Below, piece by piece: positions 47,273-57,862 of a DNA stretch of 64,000 nt. Below the pieces are notes generated by a model. It saw nothing but the letters and a program-made list of their open reading frames with translations. It made no database searches and was not told the origin of the DNA. Position 1 is the first letter of the stretch. Every line of letters starts with the position of its first letter. Position numbers and translations under genes: made by a program. This DNA comes from Polytrichum commune (taxonomy: Eukaryota > Streptophyta > Polytrichopsida > Polytrichales > Polytrichaceae): NCBI GenBank assembly GCA_950295325.1, contig OX485809.1, positions 41,879,081 through 41,943,080 of the forward strand. Reading direction: 5' to 3'.

Positions 47273-50200
47273 AAAAAAAAGAATGGAAATCCATAATGCA
47301 TTGTTTTAATGTGTCCAATAAAACAAAACTGTCAATTATAAGTGCTTTCATAACATTACTCAATTGTAGGCTAATGCACCATGGGGTGGGAATTACTCCA
47401 AGCATTGTGCCCCTTTCATCATGGGGTTCCCTTAATAAACAAACATGTCCAACTTGAGTATTGTTCATAATATGAAATCTTCATTGGGAATTGGCTAAAG
47501 AATTGGAAATATCACTTGGGACAATCATATATAGTTGCAACCATGTCAACATGTGTGTTTGTCATTTGCTAGTCCGATATAGTTGCCAACCTTGTCAACA
47601 TGTATATTCATCATATGCTATCCATATATAGTTGTCAACCTCACCATCGCTTCTTCCCCTTCCCTTATCCAAAGAGTGTAGAGAAAATAGGTTGGGTAAT
47701 GTTATATTGTTTGTAATTTTATTGGTATGGTGACATGTGCATTTTACACAAATTATTCAAGATATTATTAGAGTTGGCTTCATAACGAACGAACGTACAT
47801 TGCTTGATAATGTTATGTTGTATATTAGTCATGTAAAAGTACAAGATATATTTAGAACACAAGAGATTGTTGGCATGCCTCTCGGTCACTTCATTACTAC
47901 TTTAATGATATACTTTAGGAAATTCCAAGGGGGTTGTGGCATGCATGTACCTAAATTTCTTGCAAAAGAAACAACAAATTGTGTCGCTAGATGATGCTAC
48001 ATACGTAGATGGGCCATTGTATAGAATAAGAAGATAACTGGTCCTTGGTGAGTAATGATAAAATATCGAAGTTCACCCCCAAAGTAAAAGGCGCACTTAG
48101 GCTTCTTAATCGTGAGTATAGTATATTGGTATTTGCTACAGAATGATGAGAGGGAATTGGGTTAAAGCTTTGTGGGATACATGTAAACTCATTTATAGGG
48201 AAGGTGAAACCATGATGAACTCTTCTATAACTTGATTATTGTTTTCAAATATACAATATGACTCTTATAATGACATCAAAGACTCCAAATTATTTTAGTG
48301 GGGATGATCGATGCTAAACTTATAGGGAGCACGAGGGATTTTGGGTTTTGGGTTTATGGGCACACCGAAGTCTTTGTCGAGGTTGGATAATGTTATGTGC
48401 TCATTGATGTCTAATAATGCAGGTCATATTATGAGGTCTTCCATGTCAAAGCACGATGTAGAACTGCCCACAAAATTCACTATACAAATGCATATAATGC
48501 AATGAACCACAATTCCTTTAAAAGTAAATCTAGAGATGCATTAGCCATGCTTCTACAACATGCACATGTTTTAATGGTGGCCCACATTGTTCATTACCGA
48601 CCCTCGTAAATGATATTGCAATCATAGGGTGGCAACTAAAAAAGGTGTTTTTTAACACTTGATGCTACATAACAAGAAGTGGAGCCCACTCTTAGTAGTA
48701 GCAGTAGTAGTACGGCTTCTTTAAGATCCCACTCTCACAATAAACTCAAGGCACATCAATTTTGATGCCACATTGAACCAAATAAATAATCGAGGTTAAT
48801 GTAAACAACACATAACTTCACAACCCATAGCTCCCATGTTATATGGAGATGGTAGGCCCTAGCCACTGCACAACTTCAATTTATCCACAAGATTTGTGGT
48901 TACCCCGCCAACAGGTGGGCCACCCCATGTGTGGGGGCATAGGCAATGGCCTCATCCGAAACTTTATAATATATAAAATTGCTAACACCCAAAAAAACCC
49001 TTTGAAGTCAAGACGGATATACTAGTTGTCGGTTTAATACGTGAGAAAGAACAACACTTAGATTGAGTATTGCTCATTTTGTAAGGAAACCCCAATGTAA
49101 TAAGAACGTTATGCTCTCAAAATTCATAGCTACATGATACAACATACTATTGTTGAGCAATGTTATGAACACGGAACCAAGTCCAACACGACAACTTAAC
49201 ATTACAATTGAATGGTCGAGAACGAATAATTGTTGCATACAAGCACACCTCTAATCCATCAATCCTAGAATCTTAACCCCCCTATAAATTTGCGAGTATA
49301 CCAATTTGGAATGTTGGAGGCTACTCCGGTGTCCAATCTACTCCAAAACTTTTATGTTGGATAAATGAGAGACATGCTTGTAATGTGATACTTCCCTTGG
49401 ATTTTGGCATTATACCTGTGCGACTCAGCTTTGGAGGTTGCACAGCAACCAAGGCTAGAGTACAACCGAGACGCATTGATATTTTGTCTCCCCTTCACAT
49501 TGAAGAAGCTTGTGAAGCACGAATCGGTTTGTGATTGGCAAATAATTTATAGGCGACCTGGCAGCCGGGGTGAGGTGCTGGCACGATGACTAGGCAGGCA
49601 GCTGAGTCACTTGTGAGGGCTGGCAGCCACACTACGGTTTAAAAGTTGCTTGCTTATGCCCCTTCCCTACCTGACTTTACCAAATAACCAAAGTCTTTCC
49701 TAAAACCCGGGTAAAGCTCCCTCGGTTATAGTGGAGGCATCCGGCTATCCCAATGCACCTACAAGAACTTGCTCCAGAGATTTTTGAGTAGGTTTTAGTT
49801 AAGTAGCTTTCACACATGTTCATGGTTTTATCTACCAAGCAATGAATGTTGGATAGTTTTTGTCCCATCCCCAAATCCTTTACTACTCATTTATCTTACC
49901 ATCGGTTTTTGTTAATGGAGCTCCTGGTGGTCTCATAGCTAAGACTAAAAAGCAACTAATCACAAGGGCGGGAGGCGACACTTTTGAAAGTTCTATATTC
50001 TTGCCTCATGTCTAGGTACCGATGGGAGGGTCGGTGCTTGGGGCTTAAAACCTCCACTTTTAAGCCATGCCACATCATTTGCCAACTGGGCTCAGCACTA
50101 GATAATGTCGATGGTGTGAAGGCCGTGTTTTATGAACCAACTTTTAGGCTTCGCTAAAGTCAAGTGGGGAGGGGGCATTACTTAAGTACGGGAGGATTGG

Positions 50201-51713
50201 GCCCAAAACCTCTGTGCTGGTTGGATGATTTTACCAAGGGAATCCACTCTCAAGGAATTGCTTGATGGGAAACAAAATGTTACGCGGCACTAGGAAAATT
50301 ACCCGAGTGTGGGAAACTATGGAGCACCATGGAGTCTCCGGCTATGTTAGGTCACCTTCACAAAATGAACAGTTCAATACTCTAATTGAGTGTTATTTGT
50401 TATGTGACAGTGGACCAGCAAGCTAAGGTTGAGGCATTCATAGTTGACTAGGCCCATTTAACCGCTCATTGGGGTCATGTAATGCTGACATGGATGAGAT
50501 CTATGGTTTTTAGGCAAATGGAGTTAAGGTTTATGTGGCGGTATATGAAACGCGTAAATGAACCTATATGGTTATGATTTTGGATTTGTACTCCTAGCCA
50601 TTTGTGACATGGTTGCCTTAGCTCCTCTCACATCCATTTCTGTTCTCTTCATGACTGTTTTTTATTTAATCATTTACAATTTTAGTGACTTCGAGGGGTT
50701 CCCTAACATGCCTCAATTGTTGGCCTCATTTGGTTGGGATATCTTTTGCGTGTTGCCTTGTTTTTCACTTCTTTTCTCATTTTGATTTTTGTGCGTGCCT
50801 TTATACCGCATAGTACATAAGTACAAGTTATTAAATTTTAATACAATATTAACATATAATGCTTATGTAGTTAATATGTATTGGAATCCGAATGCTTATG
50901 TAGTCTGATACTTGTTCCTCCCATTTGTTGTGGATGTTTTTTCCCCCGGGTCACATCATTACCCTAAACCCTAATCCCAAACTGCCCAAACAAAAATGCT
51001 TCAGCCCGTAGTATGACAATGCACAAAGTGGAAAAATATGTTACCTTATTTTCTTTTGCACGATCAAAGCACCAATCACGCACCATTGCAATTGCATGGC
51101 ACAAACCATCACGAAACACCAACATGCGAAGTAGGGAGGTGGTGCATGGATGTTCATTTGGAATTATGGGGTTCAAGGTCTACAAACACCGATTTGAAGT
51201 AAGTTTTGCAATGACCAACACGTAAGATGCCTAAATTACATAGGAAAACATTGGAGGATAATGAAATGAAATTGATTTTAAAGTTTGAGAAGCCGAACTT
51301 GATCATGAAGTGAAATGATACTTGGACCAAATTCTCAAACATGTCCCATTATGTCGCAATAGTTTCAATATTGTCGTCTGTCTCAACAAATCATGGATAG
51401 CAATATTAGAAGATGCGGGGTTGTTTGCAATACATCACATACAAAAATGATGGCCCAAAGCTCCAACATAGCCCCATGTGACAAGCGAGTATGAAGTTGC
51501 TAGGTCATGACACTTGAACAATTTGAATGAAGTTTGTGATCCTTGACTTGCATATTGTCTCTCATCAATGCCTCAAATTGATCGAGTTTGTGTTCACCCT
51601 CCAAGAAAGCTTCACCATTCACCATGTTCACAAAGACCTCCAACTTTGAGTCCTTTCCCTCAAGCTTTGCAATGGATACATTGTACAATAAACCTCTGTT
51701 GTACAACAACTAA
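47273..51713. other. Intergenic DNA with small TIR-like fragments
   Basis: A possible element of about 120 bp lies at 47348-47469, bounded by CATAACATTACTCAATTG and, inverted, TTATGAACAATACTCAAG. Related TAATGTTATG termini occur at about 47692, 47806, 48385 and 49153. The less AT-rich stretch 49400-50330 has no recognisable gene. The 69-codon minus frame at 51500-51709 ends at the MITE insertion and is unassigned. Confidence 0.4.
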
Positions 51714-51721
51714 AAAAAACC

Positions 51722-52063
51722 CCTGGGGGGGGTTAGTCATTGGTTGGAGTAGCAATATACATGCGAAGAAATGATAGGGTATTTTAAAAACATGGGGGCA
51801 AAAAATTATAAATGGACTTAAGAGTAATATAGGGTATCAAAAATGACATTGGACATCTTTAAAGTACTATAGGGTATGGAATAATAGGTAATTTGGAATT
51901 ATAAGTAATGCAAGCCATTTTTCTATTAACCCAAAGTAGAAAGTTACATAATGATAGCATGTGAAAAAAAGAAGAGAATTAAAAGTAATACCCCCCTATA
52001 AAATAGTGGTTGTTCGCACCTATATCCTTAACTTTTAAACACACTGCCCCCCCCCCCCGCGAG
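51722..52063. mobile_element. Poly-G-ended MITE, copy 2 (8-bp TSD)
   Basis: 342 bp, nearly identical to 402-745 over its whole length. It is flanked by AAAAAACC at 51714-51721 and 52064-52071. The G and C runs at its ends vary in length between copies, as homopolymers do. Confidence 0.85.
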
Positions 52064-52071
52064 AAAAAACC

Positions 52072-52987
52072 TTATAGACCTATGGAACATCCCATAGCCA
52101 AAACCCAAAAAATCAAATATTTCTCAATAAGATTTATCATGAATTCACATATGAAGTATGTGAACAAGGAAAAAATTGTTTGTAATTGATTGAAAACAAT
52201 GTAAGTAAAAGGGCAATAAAACATGTCCACCATGGTTCCAATGGCATTGGGTGTTTATCGTGAGCTTGAAATACACCTTGGTAGACAAATTGGATCCCGA
52301 GTGGTGCTTGAATAGTGCAACCATGTACGAAGCCCAATTGGCTAGTGATTGAACTTGAACATTGTTGGTGCGCTCCCAATACAACCTAATGTTTGTTGCA
52401 TCAATATAGAAGGTCTACATGAAACACATGACATGAATGTTTAAATATTGAAATCAATGATGCGATTGACATCCATAATCAAAGAATGAAAAGTAACATT
52501 GCAATAAACACACCAAGAAGTTTAATCCTTGTGTTGCAACACCACAATTGTATCATGAAATGTGGAAATGACCATAACATATTATTTAAATAGTGGATCC
52601 AAATTTCTTAAATTATCATGATGTTTGGTTGTAGGTTATGAAGTGGGCGCTATCGGCATGGAAGGGGTGTTAGAGAAGTACACAAAGTGGTAACACAAAA
52701 GGATGAAGCACAAAACACAAGGGCAATTGAAAATGGAAAGTAAGAAAACACAAACACGACATGCATGATATGCATGATGCTACTATCCAAGATGAGGAGG
52801 GAGAACACCTTTGACGTGAAGTATGCTCATATATGAATTAAGAAAACCTTCTCAACGTCATCCTCAATTTTATCCCATATTGTCCAATTGTGAATGGCAC
52901 GGTTGAGGCCCAAATGTCTATTCCTACTATGTGCGGGTCCCATGAAACTATGGACTCTAGGACATCACTCTATGTAATTTGCCAAAA
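52072..52987. other. Intergenic DNA
   Basis: Two overlapping minus frames at 52137-52384 have no recognised domain. If the MITE at 51722-52063 is ignored, minus-strand coding-like sequence might continue toward 51500, but this is weak. Confidence 0.3.
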
Positions 52988-53407
52988 CTAAGTTCCAATA
53001 AATGCACTAGCCCAAAAGCAAATTCCCTTCCACCATTCCCAATGATGTCTATGATTGAGGCTCTCGAAGTGCAACTTCTCACAAATTAACCCAACCAAAG
53101 GGTTGTCATCCACATTGCAATCCGATGTATACAACATGCAATAATCACTAAAGCCGTTGAGAACGGCATGCTCACCATCGCTATGTGTGCCTTCGTGGAT
53201 ACCGGATGCAATATGATATAACATAACATGAAAGGATGTACTAGCAATGTACACACTAGACAATTTGGAAGGTCCTTCAAAGCCAGTGAAGACAAGGTAT
53301 TGACCGCTTGGGGCAAAGGAAGGATATGAATCCACACCAAGGCCATCACACCCTATAGGCTCCAACTCGAAGTCCACAATATGTGGAAGGGAACCATGGG
53401 GTACCAT
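52988..53407 (-). CDS. Hypothetical protein, 139 aa, unassigned
   Basis: The longest orphan open frame in the repeat-rich half. Composition is balanced and not low-complexity, with landmarks HIVDFELEPIGCDGLGVD, PSGQYLVFTGFEG and HSDGEHAVLNGFSDYC. No signal peptide, membrane span or known motif is evident. A decayed transposon product or a chance frame are both possible, and no splice sites suggest partner exons. I do not recognise it and assign no function. Confidence 0.25.
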   Translation of the reverse strand: MVPHGSLPHIVDFELEPIGCDGLGVDSYPSFAPSGQYLVFTGFEGPSKLSSVYIASTSFHVMLYHIASGIHEGTHSDGEHAVLNGFSDYCMLYTSDCNVDDNPLVGLICEKLHFESLNHRHHWEWWKGICFWASAFIGT

Positions 53408-54400
53408 GCATGTGATAGAGGTAGCTCAGGGGACCATATTGATGGCGACAATTCCAAGAGCAATGTCTTTGTTTTCCTATGGGGTGGAACGGTGAAAGTA
53501 AGTATATATGTTCATGGTGAAAGGGTCGTCAAATCTTCAGTAAGTTGAACAGAAGAATGACGAGGACATGTTACAAAGGTTCCATCCTTGACATGACAAT
53601 ACCCTAATTGCATGCATGTAAAGCAAACATGAACAAAGGGCACAAAGGCCGATTGTCTCCTATGGAAGGAGTATGGGCAACTCTAGTATTACAAAGTACG
53701 TCCCAAACAAAAAAACAAAAAACAAAAATGTCCCAAATTCACAAAAATAGCTATTGAATATATCACAAACTTTGTATTTGAGGGAGTTAAACATGGAAGA
53801 AACCTCCCCCCCCCCACCACCACTGAAGTAGCCGATTGAAAATTGGGAAAAAAAGGAACACAAATCTCACAAAAAAAGCCCAACCCACGGTAATGCATGA
53901 TACAAGAAAAACCTTGCACCATGTTGATACATGTATATGGCAAGGGCATCACACTAAAATGTATAGCCGCTTTAATGACGTTGGAGCATATTTTACCTTG
54001 CTTTCACACATACTGCAATGTCAAGCATCATGAGAGTGTGGACCATATCCTAGGCCGGCATGAAGGAAACATAATCCAAACACCGTTCACTTATCTATAT
54101 ATACCAAAATTGAGTAAATGCTAATTGTATTGCAAATGTGGAAAATGAAATGAAACAAAGAAAGACCCATGATAGACAAAACAAATGAAGACATGAATAA
54201 AAAAACATATAAAATCCATAAATTGGTGTGGAGTTCAAACCCAAGGATGGGTTTTTGTGGGTGTGGTGGGTGGAGCCATGATGGCAACCTTGCGGGTCAG
54301 TTGAAAGGATCGAGGGAGTGCAATGGGGGAATGGGAGGGTGGTTGAGAGTGGGGCACAATCTAGAAATGAAAGCAATGAAGGAAACCCACATGCATATGG
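53408..54400. other. Intergenic DNA
   Basis: Contains a C run at about 53806-53815. No gene is supported. Confidence 0.4.
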
Positions 54401-54412
54401 TTGGAGTCCCTC

Positions 54413-54790
54413 GGCACCACGGGCCTTGGCTTGGTGGTTAGGGCTCATGGCCCCCAATGAGGAGGTTGTGGGTTCTATTCCCCATGCCGGCGTGGTGCTC
54501 ACCACCTTAGTCCACCCAACTATGGTGGGGGGTCCTTGGACCTTGTTGTATGGGTACCTCAAAGCCCTTTGGGGGGATACCATGTCCGGTATCTTCAAGG
54601 CACTAGTGGCTAGCTAGGAACTAGTATAGTGTGTCACTATAGTGTCCATCCTCGAAAGGGGAGAGTAGTATTGTCCCAGTGTCCCCTTGTCCAGTGGGCA
54701 TCGGGTCATTGGCATTACGAACGGACACTTTATTCACGCCGGCCCCTTGCTAAAAAGGGACCGGAGTTTCTATCTATCTATCTATCTATC
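54413..54790 (+). mobile_element. tRNA-derived SINE with 12-bp TSD
   Basis: TTGGAGTCCCTC lies at 54401-54412 and again at 54791-54802, a perfect 12-bp target-site duplication as made by LINE-driven retroposition. Near the 5' end are RNA polymerase III box A-like TGGCTTGGTGG (54427-54437) and box B-like GGTTCTATTCC (54471-54481), 33 nt apart as in tRNA genes. The body is unrelated to tRNA, and the 3' end is a (TATC)n tail (about 54769-54790). At 378 bp it is long for a plant SINE. LINE tails elsewhere in the window show that LINEs have been present in this genome. Confidence 0.85.
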
Positions 54791-54802
54791 TTGGAGTCCC
54801 TC

Positions 54803-56257
54803 AAATATCACACATATGCCATTGAAATGTTGGGTACAACACATAGCGATTGTAAGAAAAGGTCTGATTAGTTGCTTTGGTACACAACATTAACCTACGC
54901 ACGGTGGTCCCCCCCCCAATAGTAGACGACCATTTGTGGAGACTTTTCTAATTGGGCAAGGTGGGAGCAAAGATCATGTCGACAAATTCAATGGGCAATC
55001 AATTTCAAAGGCACCAAACTTGACCACCGATATTGACAACCCATCATCGTGGCACAATTTTCATTTACAAAAAAACATATGAATAGTGTGGAGTTCCAAT
55101 TATGGGCCATGTAGACCACAACCACATGGTCCGCGCACAATCAAATGTAGCCTTTAAAGCAATACATTAATGATCTTTATTGTTTAGTTTGTTCAATGAA
55201 ACAAAATTTGGCATATGTCACATGAACCGTTATCCTTAGTCACCACTCTAACTTAGTGGAATTTTTTATTTAGTTCTAACTAAAAGCTAGACGAACTTGA
55301 AATTAGCTTGTTATTATTAATGTCCAACTTAATTCCACATCAAGCTAGTATTACTAACTTAATCGAAATTCTTCATTGTCTTGGAACTAAACAACAAAGT
55401 TTATTAACGCACTTGGGTCAATGCCATCCTCATTATCGCCTTTTAAGCAGTATCCATAAATGGGGCCTGACGTGTAGAGTTGGCTACACTATAGTAGGTT
55501 AGTAAGGTCCAGATGGACGCTGCATGGTTGGCAACTCATAGAGAGGCACATGCGTTAGTCTTTTTGACTGGCTCTAACCTTGTCAGAGAGGAGATTGAAA
55601 ACCCATGAATGTTAGTACCTTGCCTTGTATATGAGTCCACGTTGAGAGAATTGGTAGTAGATTGAACGCAACACTTCCTAAACTTTTAACCCAAATTATT
55701 TTGCAACTCCGGGGTAGTAAATGGGAATTGTCTGGTATCATCTCCAACTTATTCCCGGGTCCACCCGTATCTGTTATGAAGCTGAAGAATCTCATGGCTT
55801 AAAAAAAGATGATAGAGTCAGCAGAAAAAAACTTGAAATAGTTTGAAATAATAAGGCGCCTCACATAACATACTCAAGAGAAGAATGAGTGTAATTGTGG
55901 CAATGTGGATGATTTTGAGTGTGGGAAAATAGATACAACCTAGGCTTCCAAAATTTCACCTCACCGGAGGCTCTATTACATACCTACTGACAGGCTAGCA
56001 GAAAGCAGTGGAGGTGTGAGTTACTATTCTAGTAAGTTACTAGTAACTCCGGATACTGGGCCCTGTACCCGTGCGCTGCAGGCTGGCCCGATTCAAGCCT
56101 CCGAGCACAAGGCAAACGAGGAGTGTCGTTTTGTCCGCCATCGCCACTCATCCCCTTGCAGCTCGCATACCGATCTTCCACCGAACTCTCCCCACACCTG
56201 TAGCACCATTCGCTGTGATGCCCGACCTTCTTAGCTCTCCAACGAGCCATCACTCGC
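54803..56257. other. Intergenic DNA
   Basis: Includes a C run at about 54909-54917. The composition becomes less AT-rich toward 56000 as the upstream module begins. No gene is supported. Confidence 0.4.
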
Positions 56258-57433
56258 CCCTTTCGACGTCCTATCGACTTCGTAATCCTCTCACAACTGG
56301 GCATTGATTTCCAAGTATGTTGGGTTTCAAATCTCACCCTGGTCGTTGAGCGGGCTTTGTTGTTAGATTGAAAGAGACAGAGAACATTGTTTCTCACCTG
56401 TGGAGAAATCATCCCGATTTTGCTTATTCAATATATGAAGTTGGAGTTGGAATTCCGAGGTCGGGTTCGGGTTCGGGTTTAGGTTCCTCGGTGACACCGT
56501 ATTCGATCTCTCTGGATGCGCTAGGCCTGAGTCCTCTTCCTTTACCTTTCAACTTCCCACGTGGTTTTCATCCTTACCTCTTGAGCGAGCCATCTCTCGC
56601 CCATTTTCCCACCATTGACTTCGCAAACTTTTCACAACTGCTGGGTGCTATGAATTCCCACGGATGTTGGGTTTAAAATCTAATCCTGTTAGTTTTGAGC
56701 AGTTTTTATTTTTATAACATTGAGTGTGCTTTTCTGCTCAGCTGTGAAAAGATCATCCAGACTGTGTTGCGCATCAGATGAAGTTGGAGTTAGGATTTGA
56801 GTTTGGGTTCTAGTTCCGCGGTTATATCGTGATGATCTGGTTGGCTGGGCAAGCTCCTCTTCCTTTCTCTTCCATTGGGCTCAGCAAACAAGCAGCATTC
56901 GGGTGTTGTCTGAAGGTCTGCATTGAGTTTCTTTCAGAGGTCTGGGGTTTGGGAGTTTGGACCTTGCACCTTGTATTGTCAGATGGTGGGAAGGAAGGGC
57001 ATGATTCATATGCAGTTACCGTTATTGCATCGCGCCTACACTAGGGTTGTGAATTCGCCTACACTAGGCTTGGAGCCTGAGGCCCTTGGTGTGATCCCCT
57101 CTTCAAACTTTCACTGGGTAGCTTTTACTTCCAAAATGGATCTAGGTCCTCCAAAATGTCTAGCCCCGCTTGTGGTTATTGACGCACATGTAACCTTGGA
57201 ATGTGGATGGGTATCAACATTTTTGTTCATTGCTTCGTAGGGTTTGGCTTGAGCTGCAATGCCCTAGTTTAATTTAGGTGAAATGGAGAAACAACAAAAT
57301 TTTGTCATTGTGCCTCACTCTCACACGCATCTGTTTTTCTGTACCGCCCTGCTTCTGCAAGGGTACTCTGGAAATATAATTTAACCTGAACTCTCTCTCT
57401 CTCTCTCTCTCTTTCTCCTGCGTGTTCCAGACT
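56258..57433 (+). promoter_or_regulatory. Upstream module copy B (putative promoter/5' UTR intron)
   Basis: Homologous to 2520-3648, in the same orientation and likewise upstream of a gene. It keeps the same internal tandem duplication and ends with a CT microsatellite of about 30 bp (57390-57419) and CGTGTTCCAG (AG at 57429-57430), after which the two loci lose similarity. That end has the form of an intron 3' end with an expanded polypyrimidine tract. Small differences include an extra segment around 57045-57062. I infer a promoter plus 5' UTR intron for the downstream gene. Confidence 0.55.
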
Positions 57434-57862
57434 ATCCATGCACGTGAGCTGCAGCAATGTGCGCCTTGCAATCCGTGGGTCTTTACTTGCATATGATGTT
57501 TTTGGTTGGATCGAATTACGACGGCGTGAATTTCTGAGTGACTGGAATTTGGAGCAGAGTGGTTTCTGTTACTCAAGGAGAGATTCTTGTGTTATCCATA
57601 CTGAAGTTGTTGCCTTGTCTTTCCACCAGGCTGCCAGAGCTCGTTGCCAGGATTTCCGACACCCGTAGCACTTCTGAGACACCAGCAGCTTGCGAGGCCA
57701 TAACCATTCGTTTTAACCTTGAGCATTGCCCCGGGCTGGTGGCAGACATAGAGTGTGGACCGATGACATCATTCATGCCATCTTCAACATGATAACTGAT
57801 TCTGTGATGCTGAGATGTGAATTGTGGTAGATCCATGCTTGTGGGCATCTTCACCGGAACTC

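Noticed and set aside
54413-54490. tRNA-like sequence with box A and box B
   Set aside because: It cannot fold into a full tRNA, and target duplications plus a (TATC)n tail identify a SINE.
54095-54598. 167-codon minus-strand open frame
   Set aside because: Mostly the complement of the SINE at 54413-54790; not a gene.
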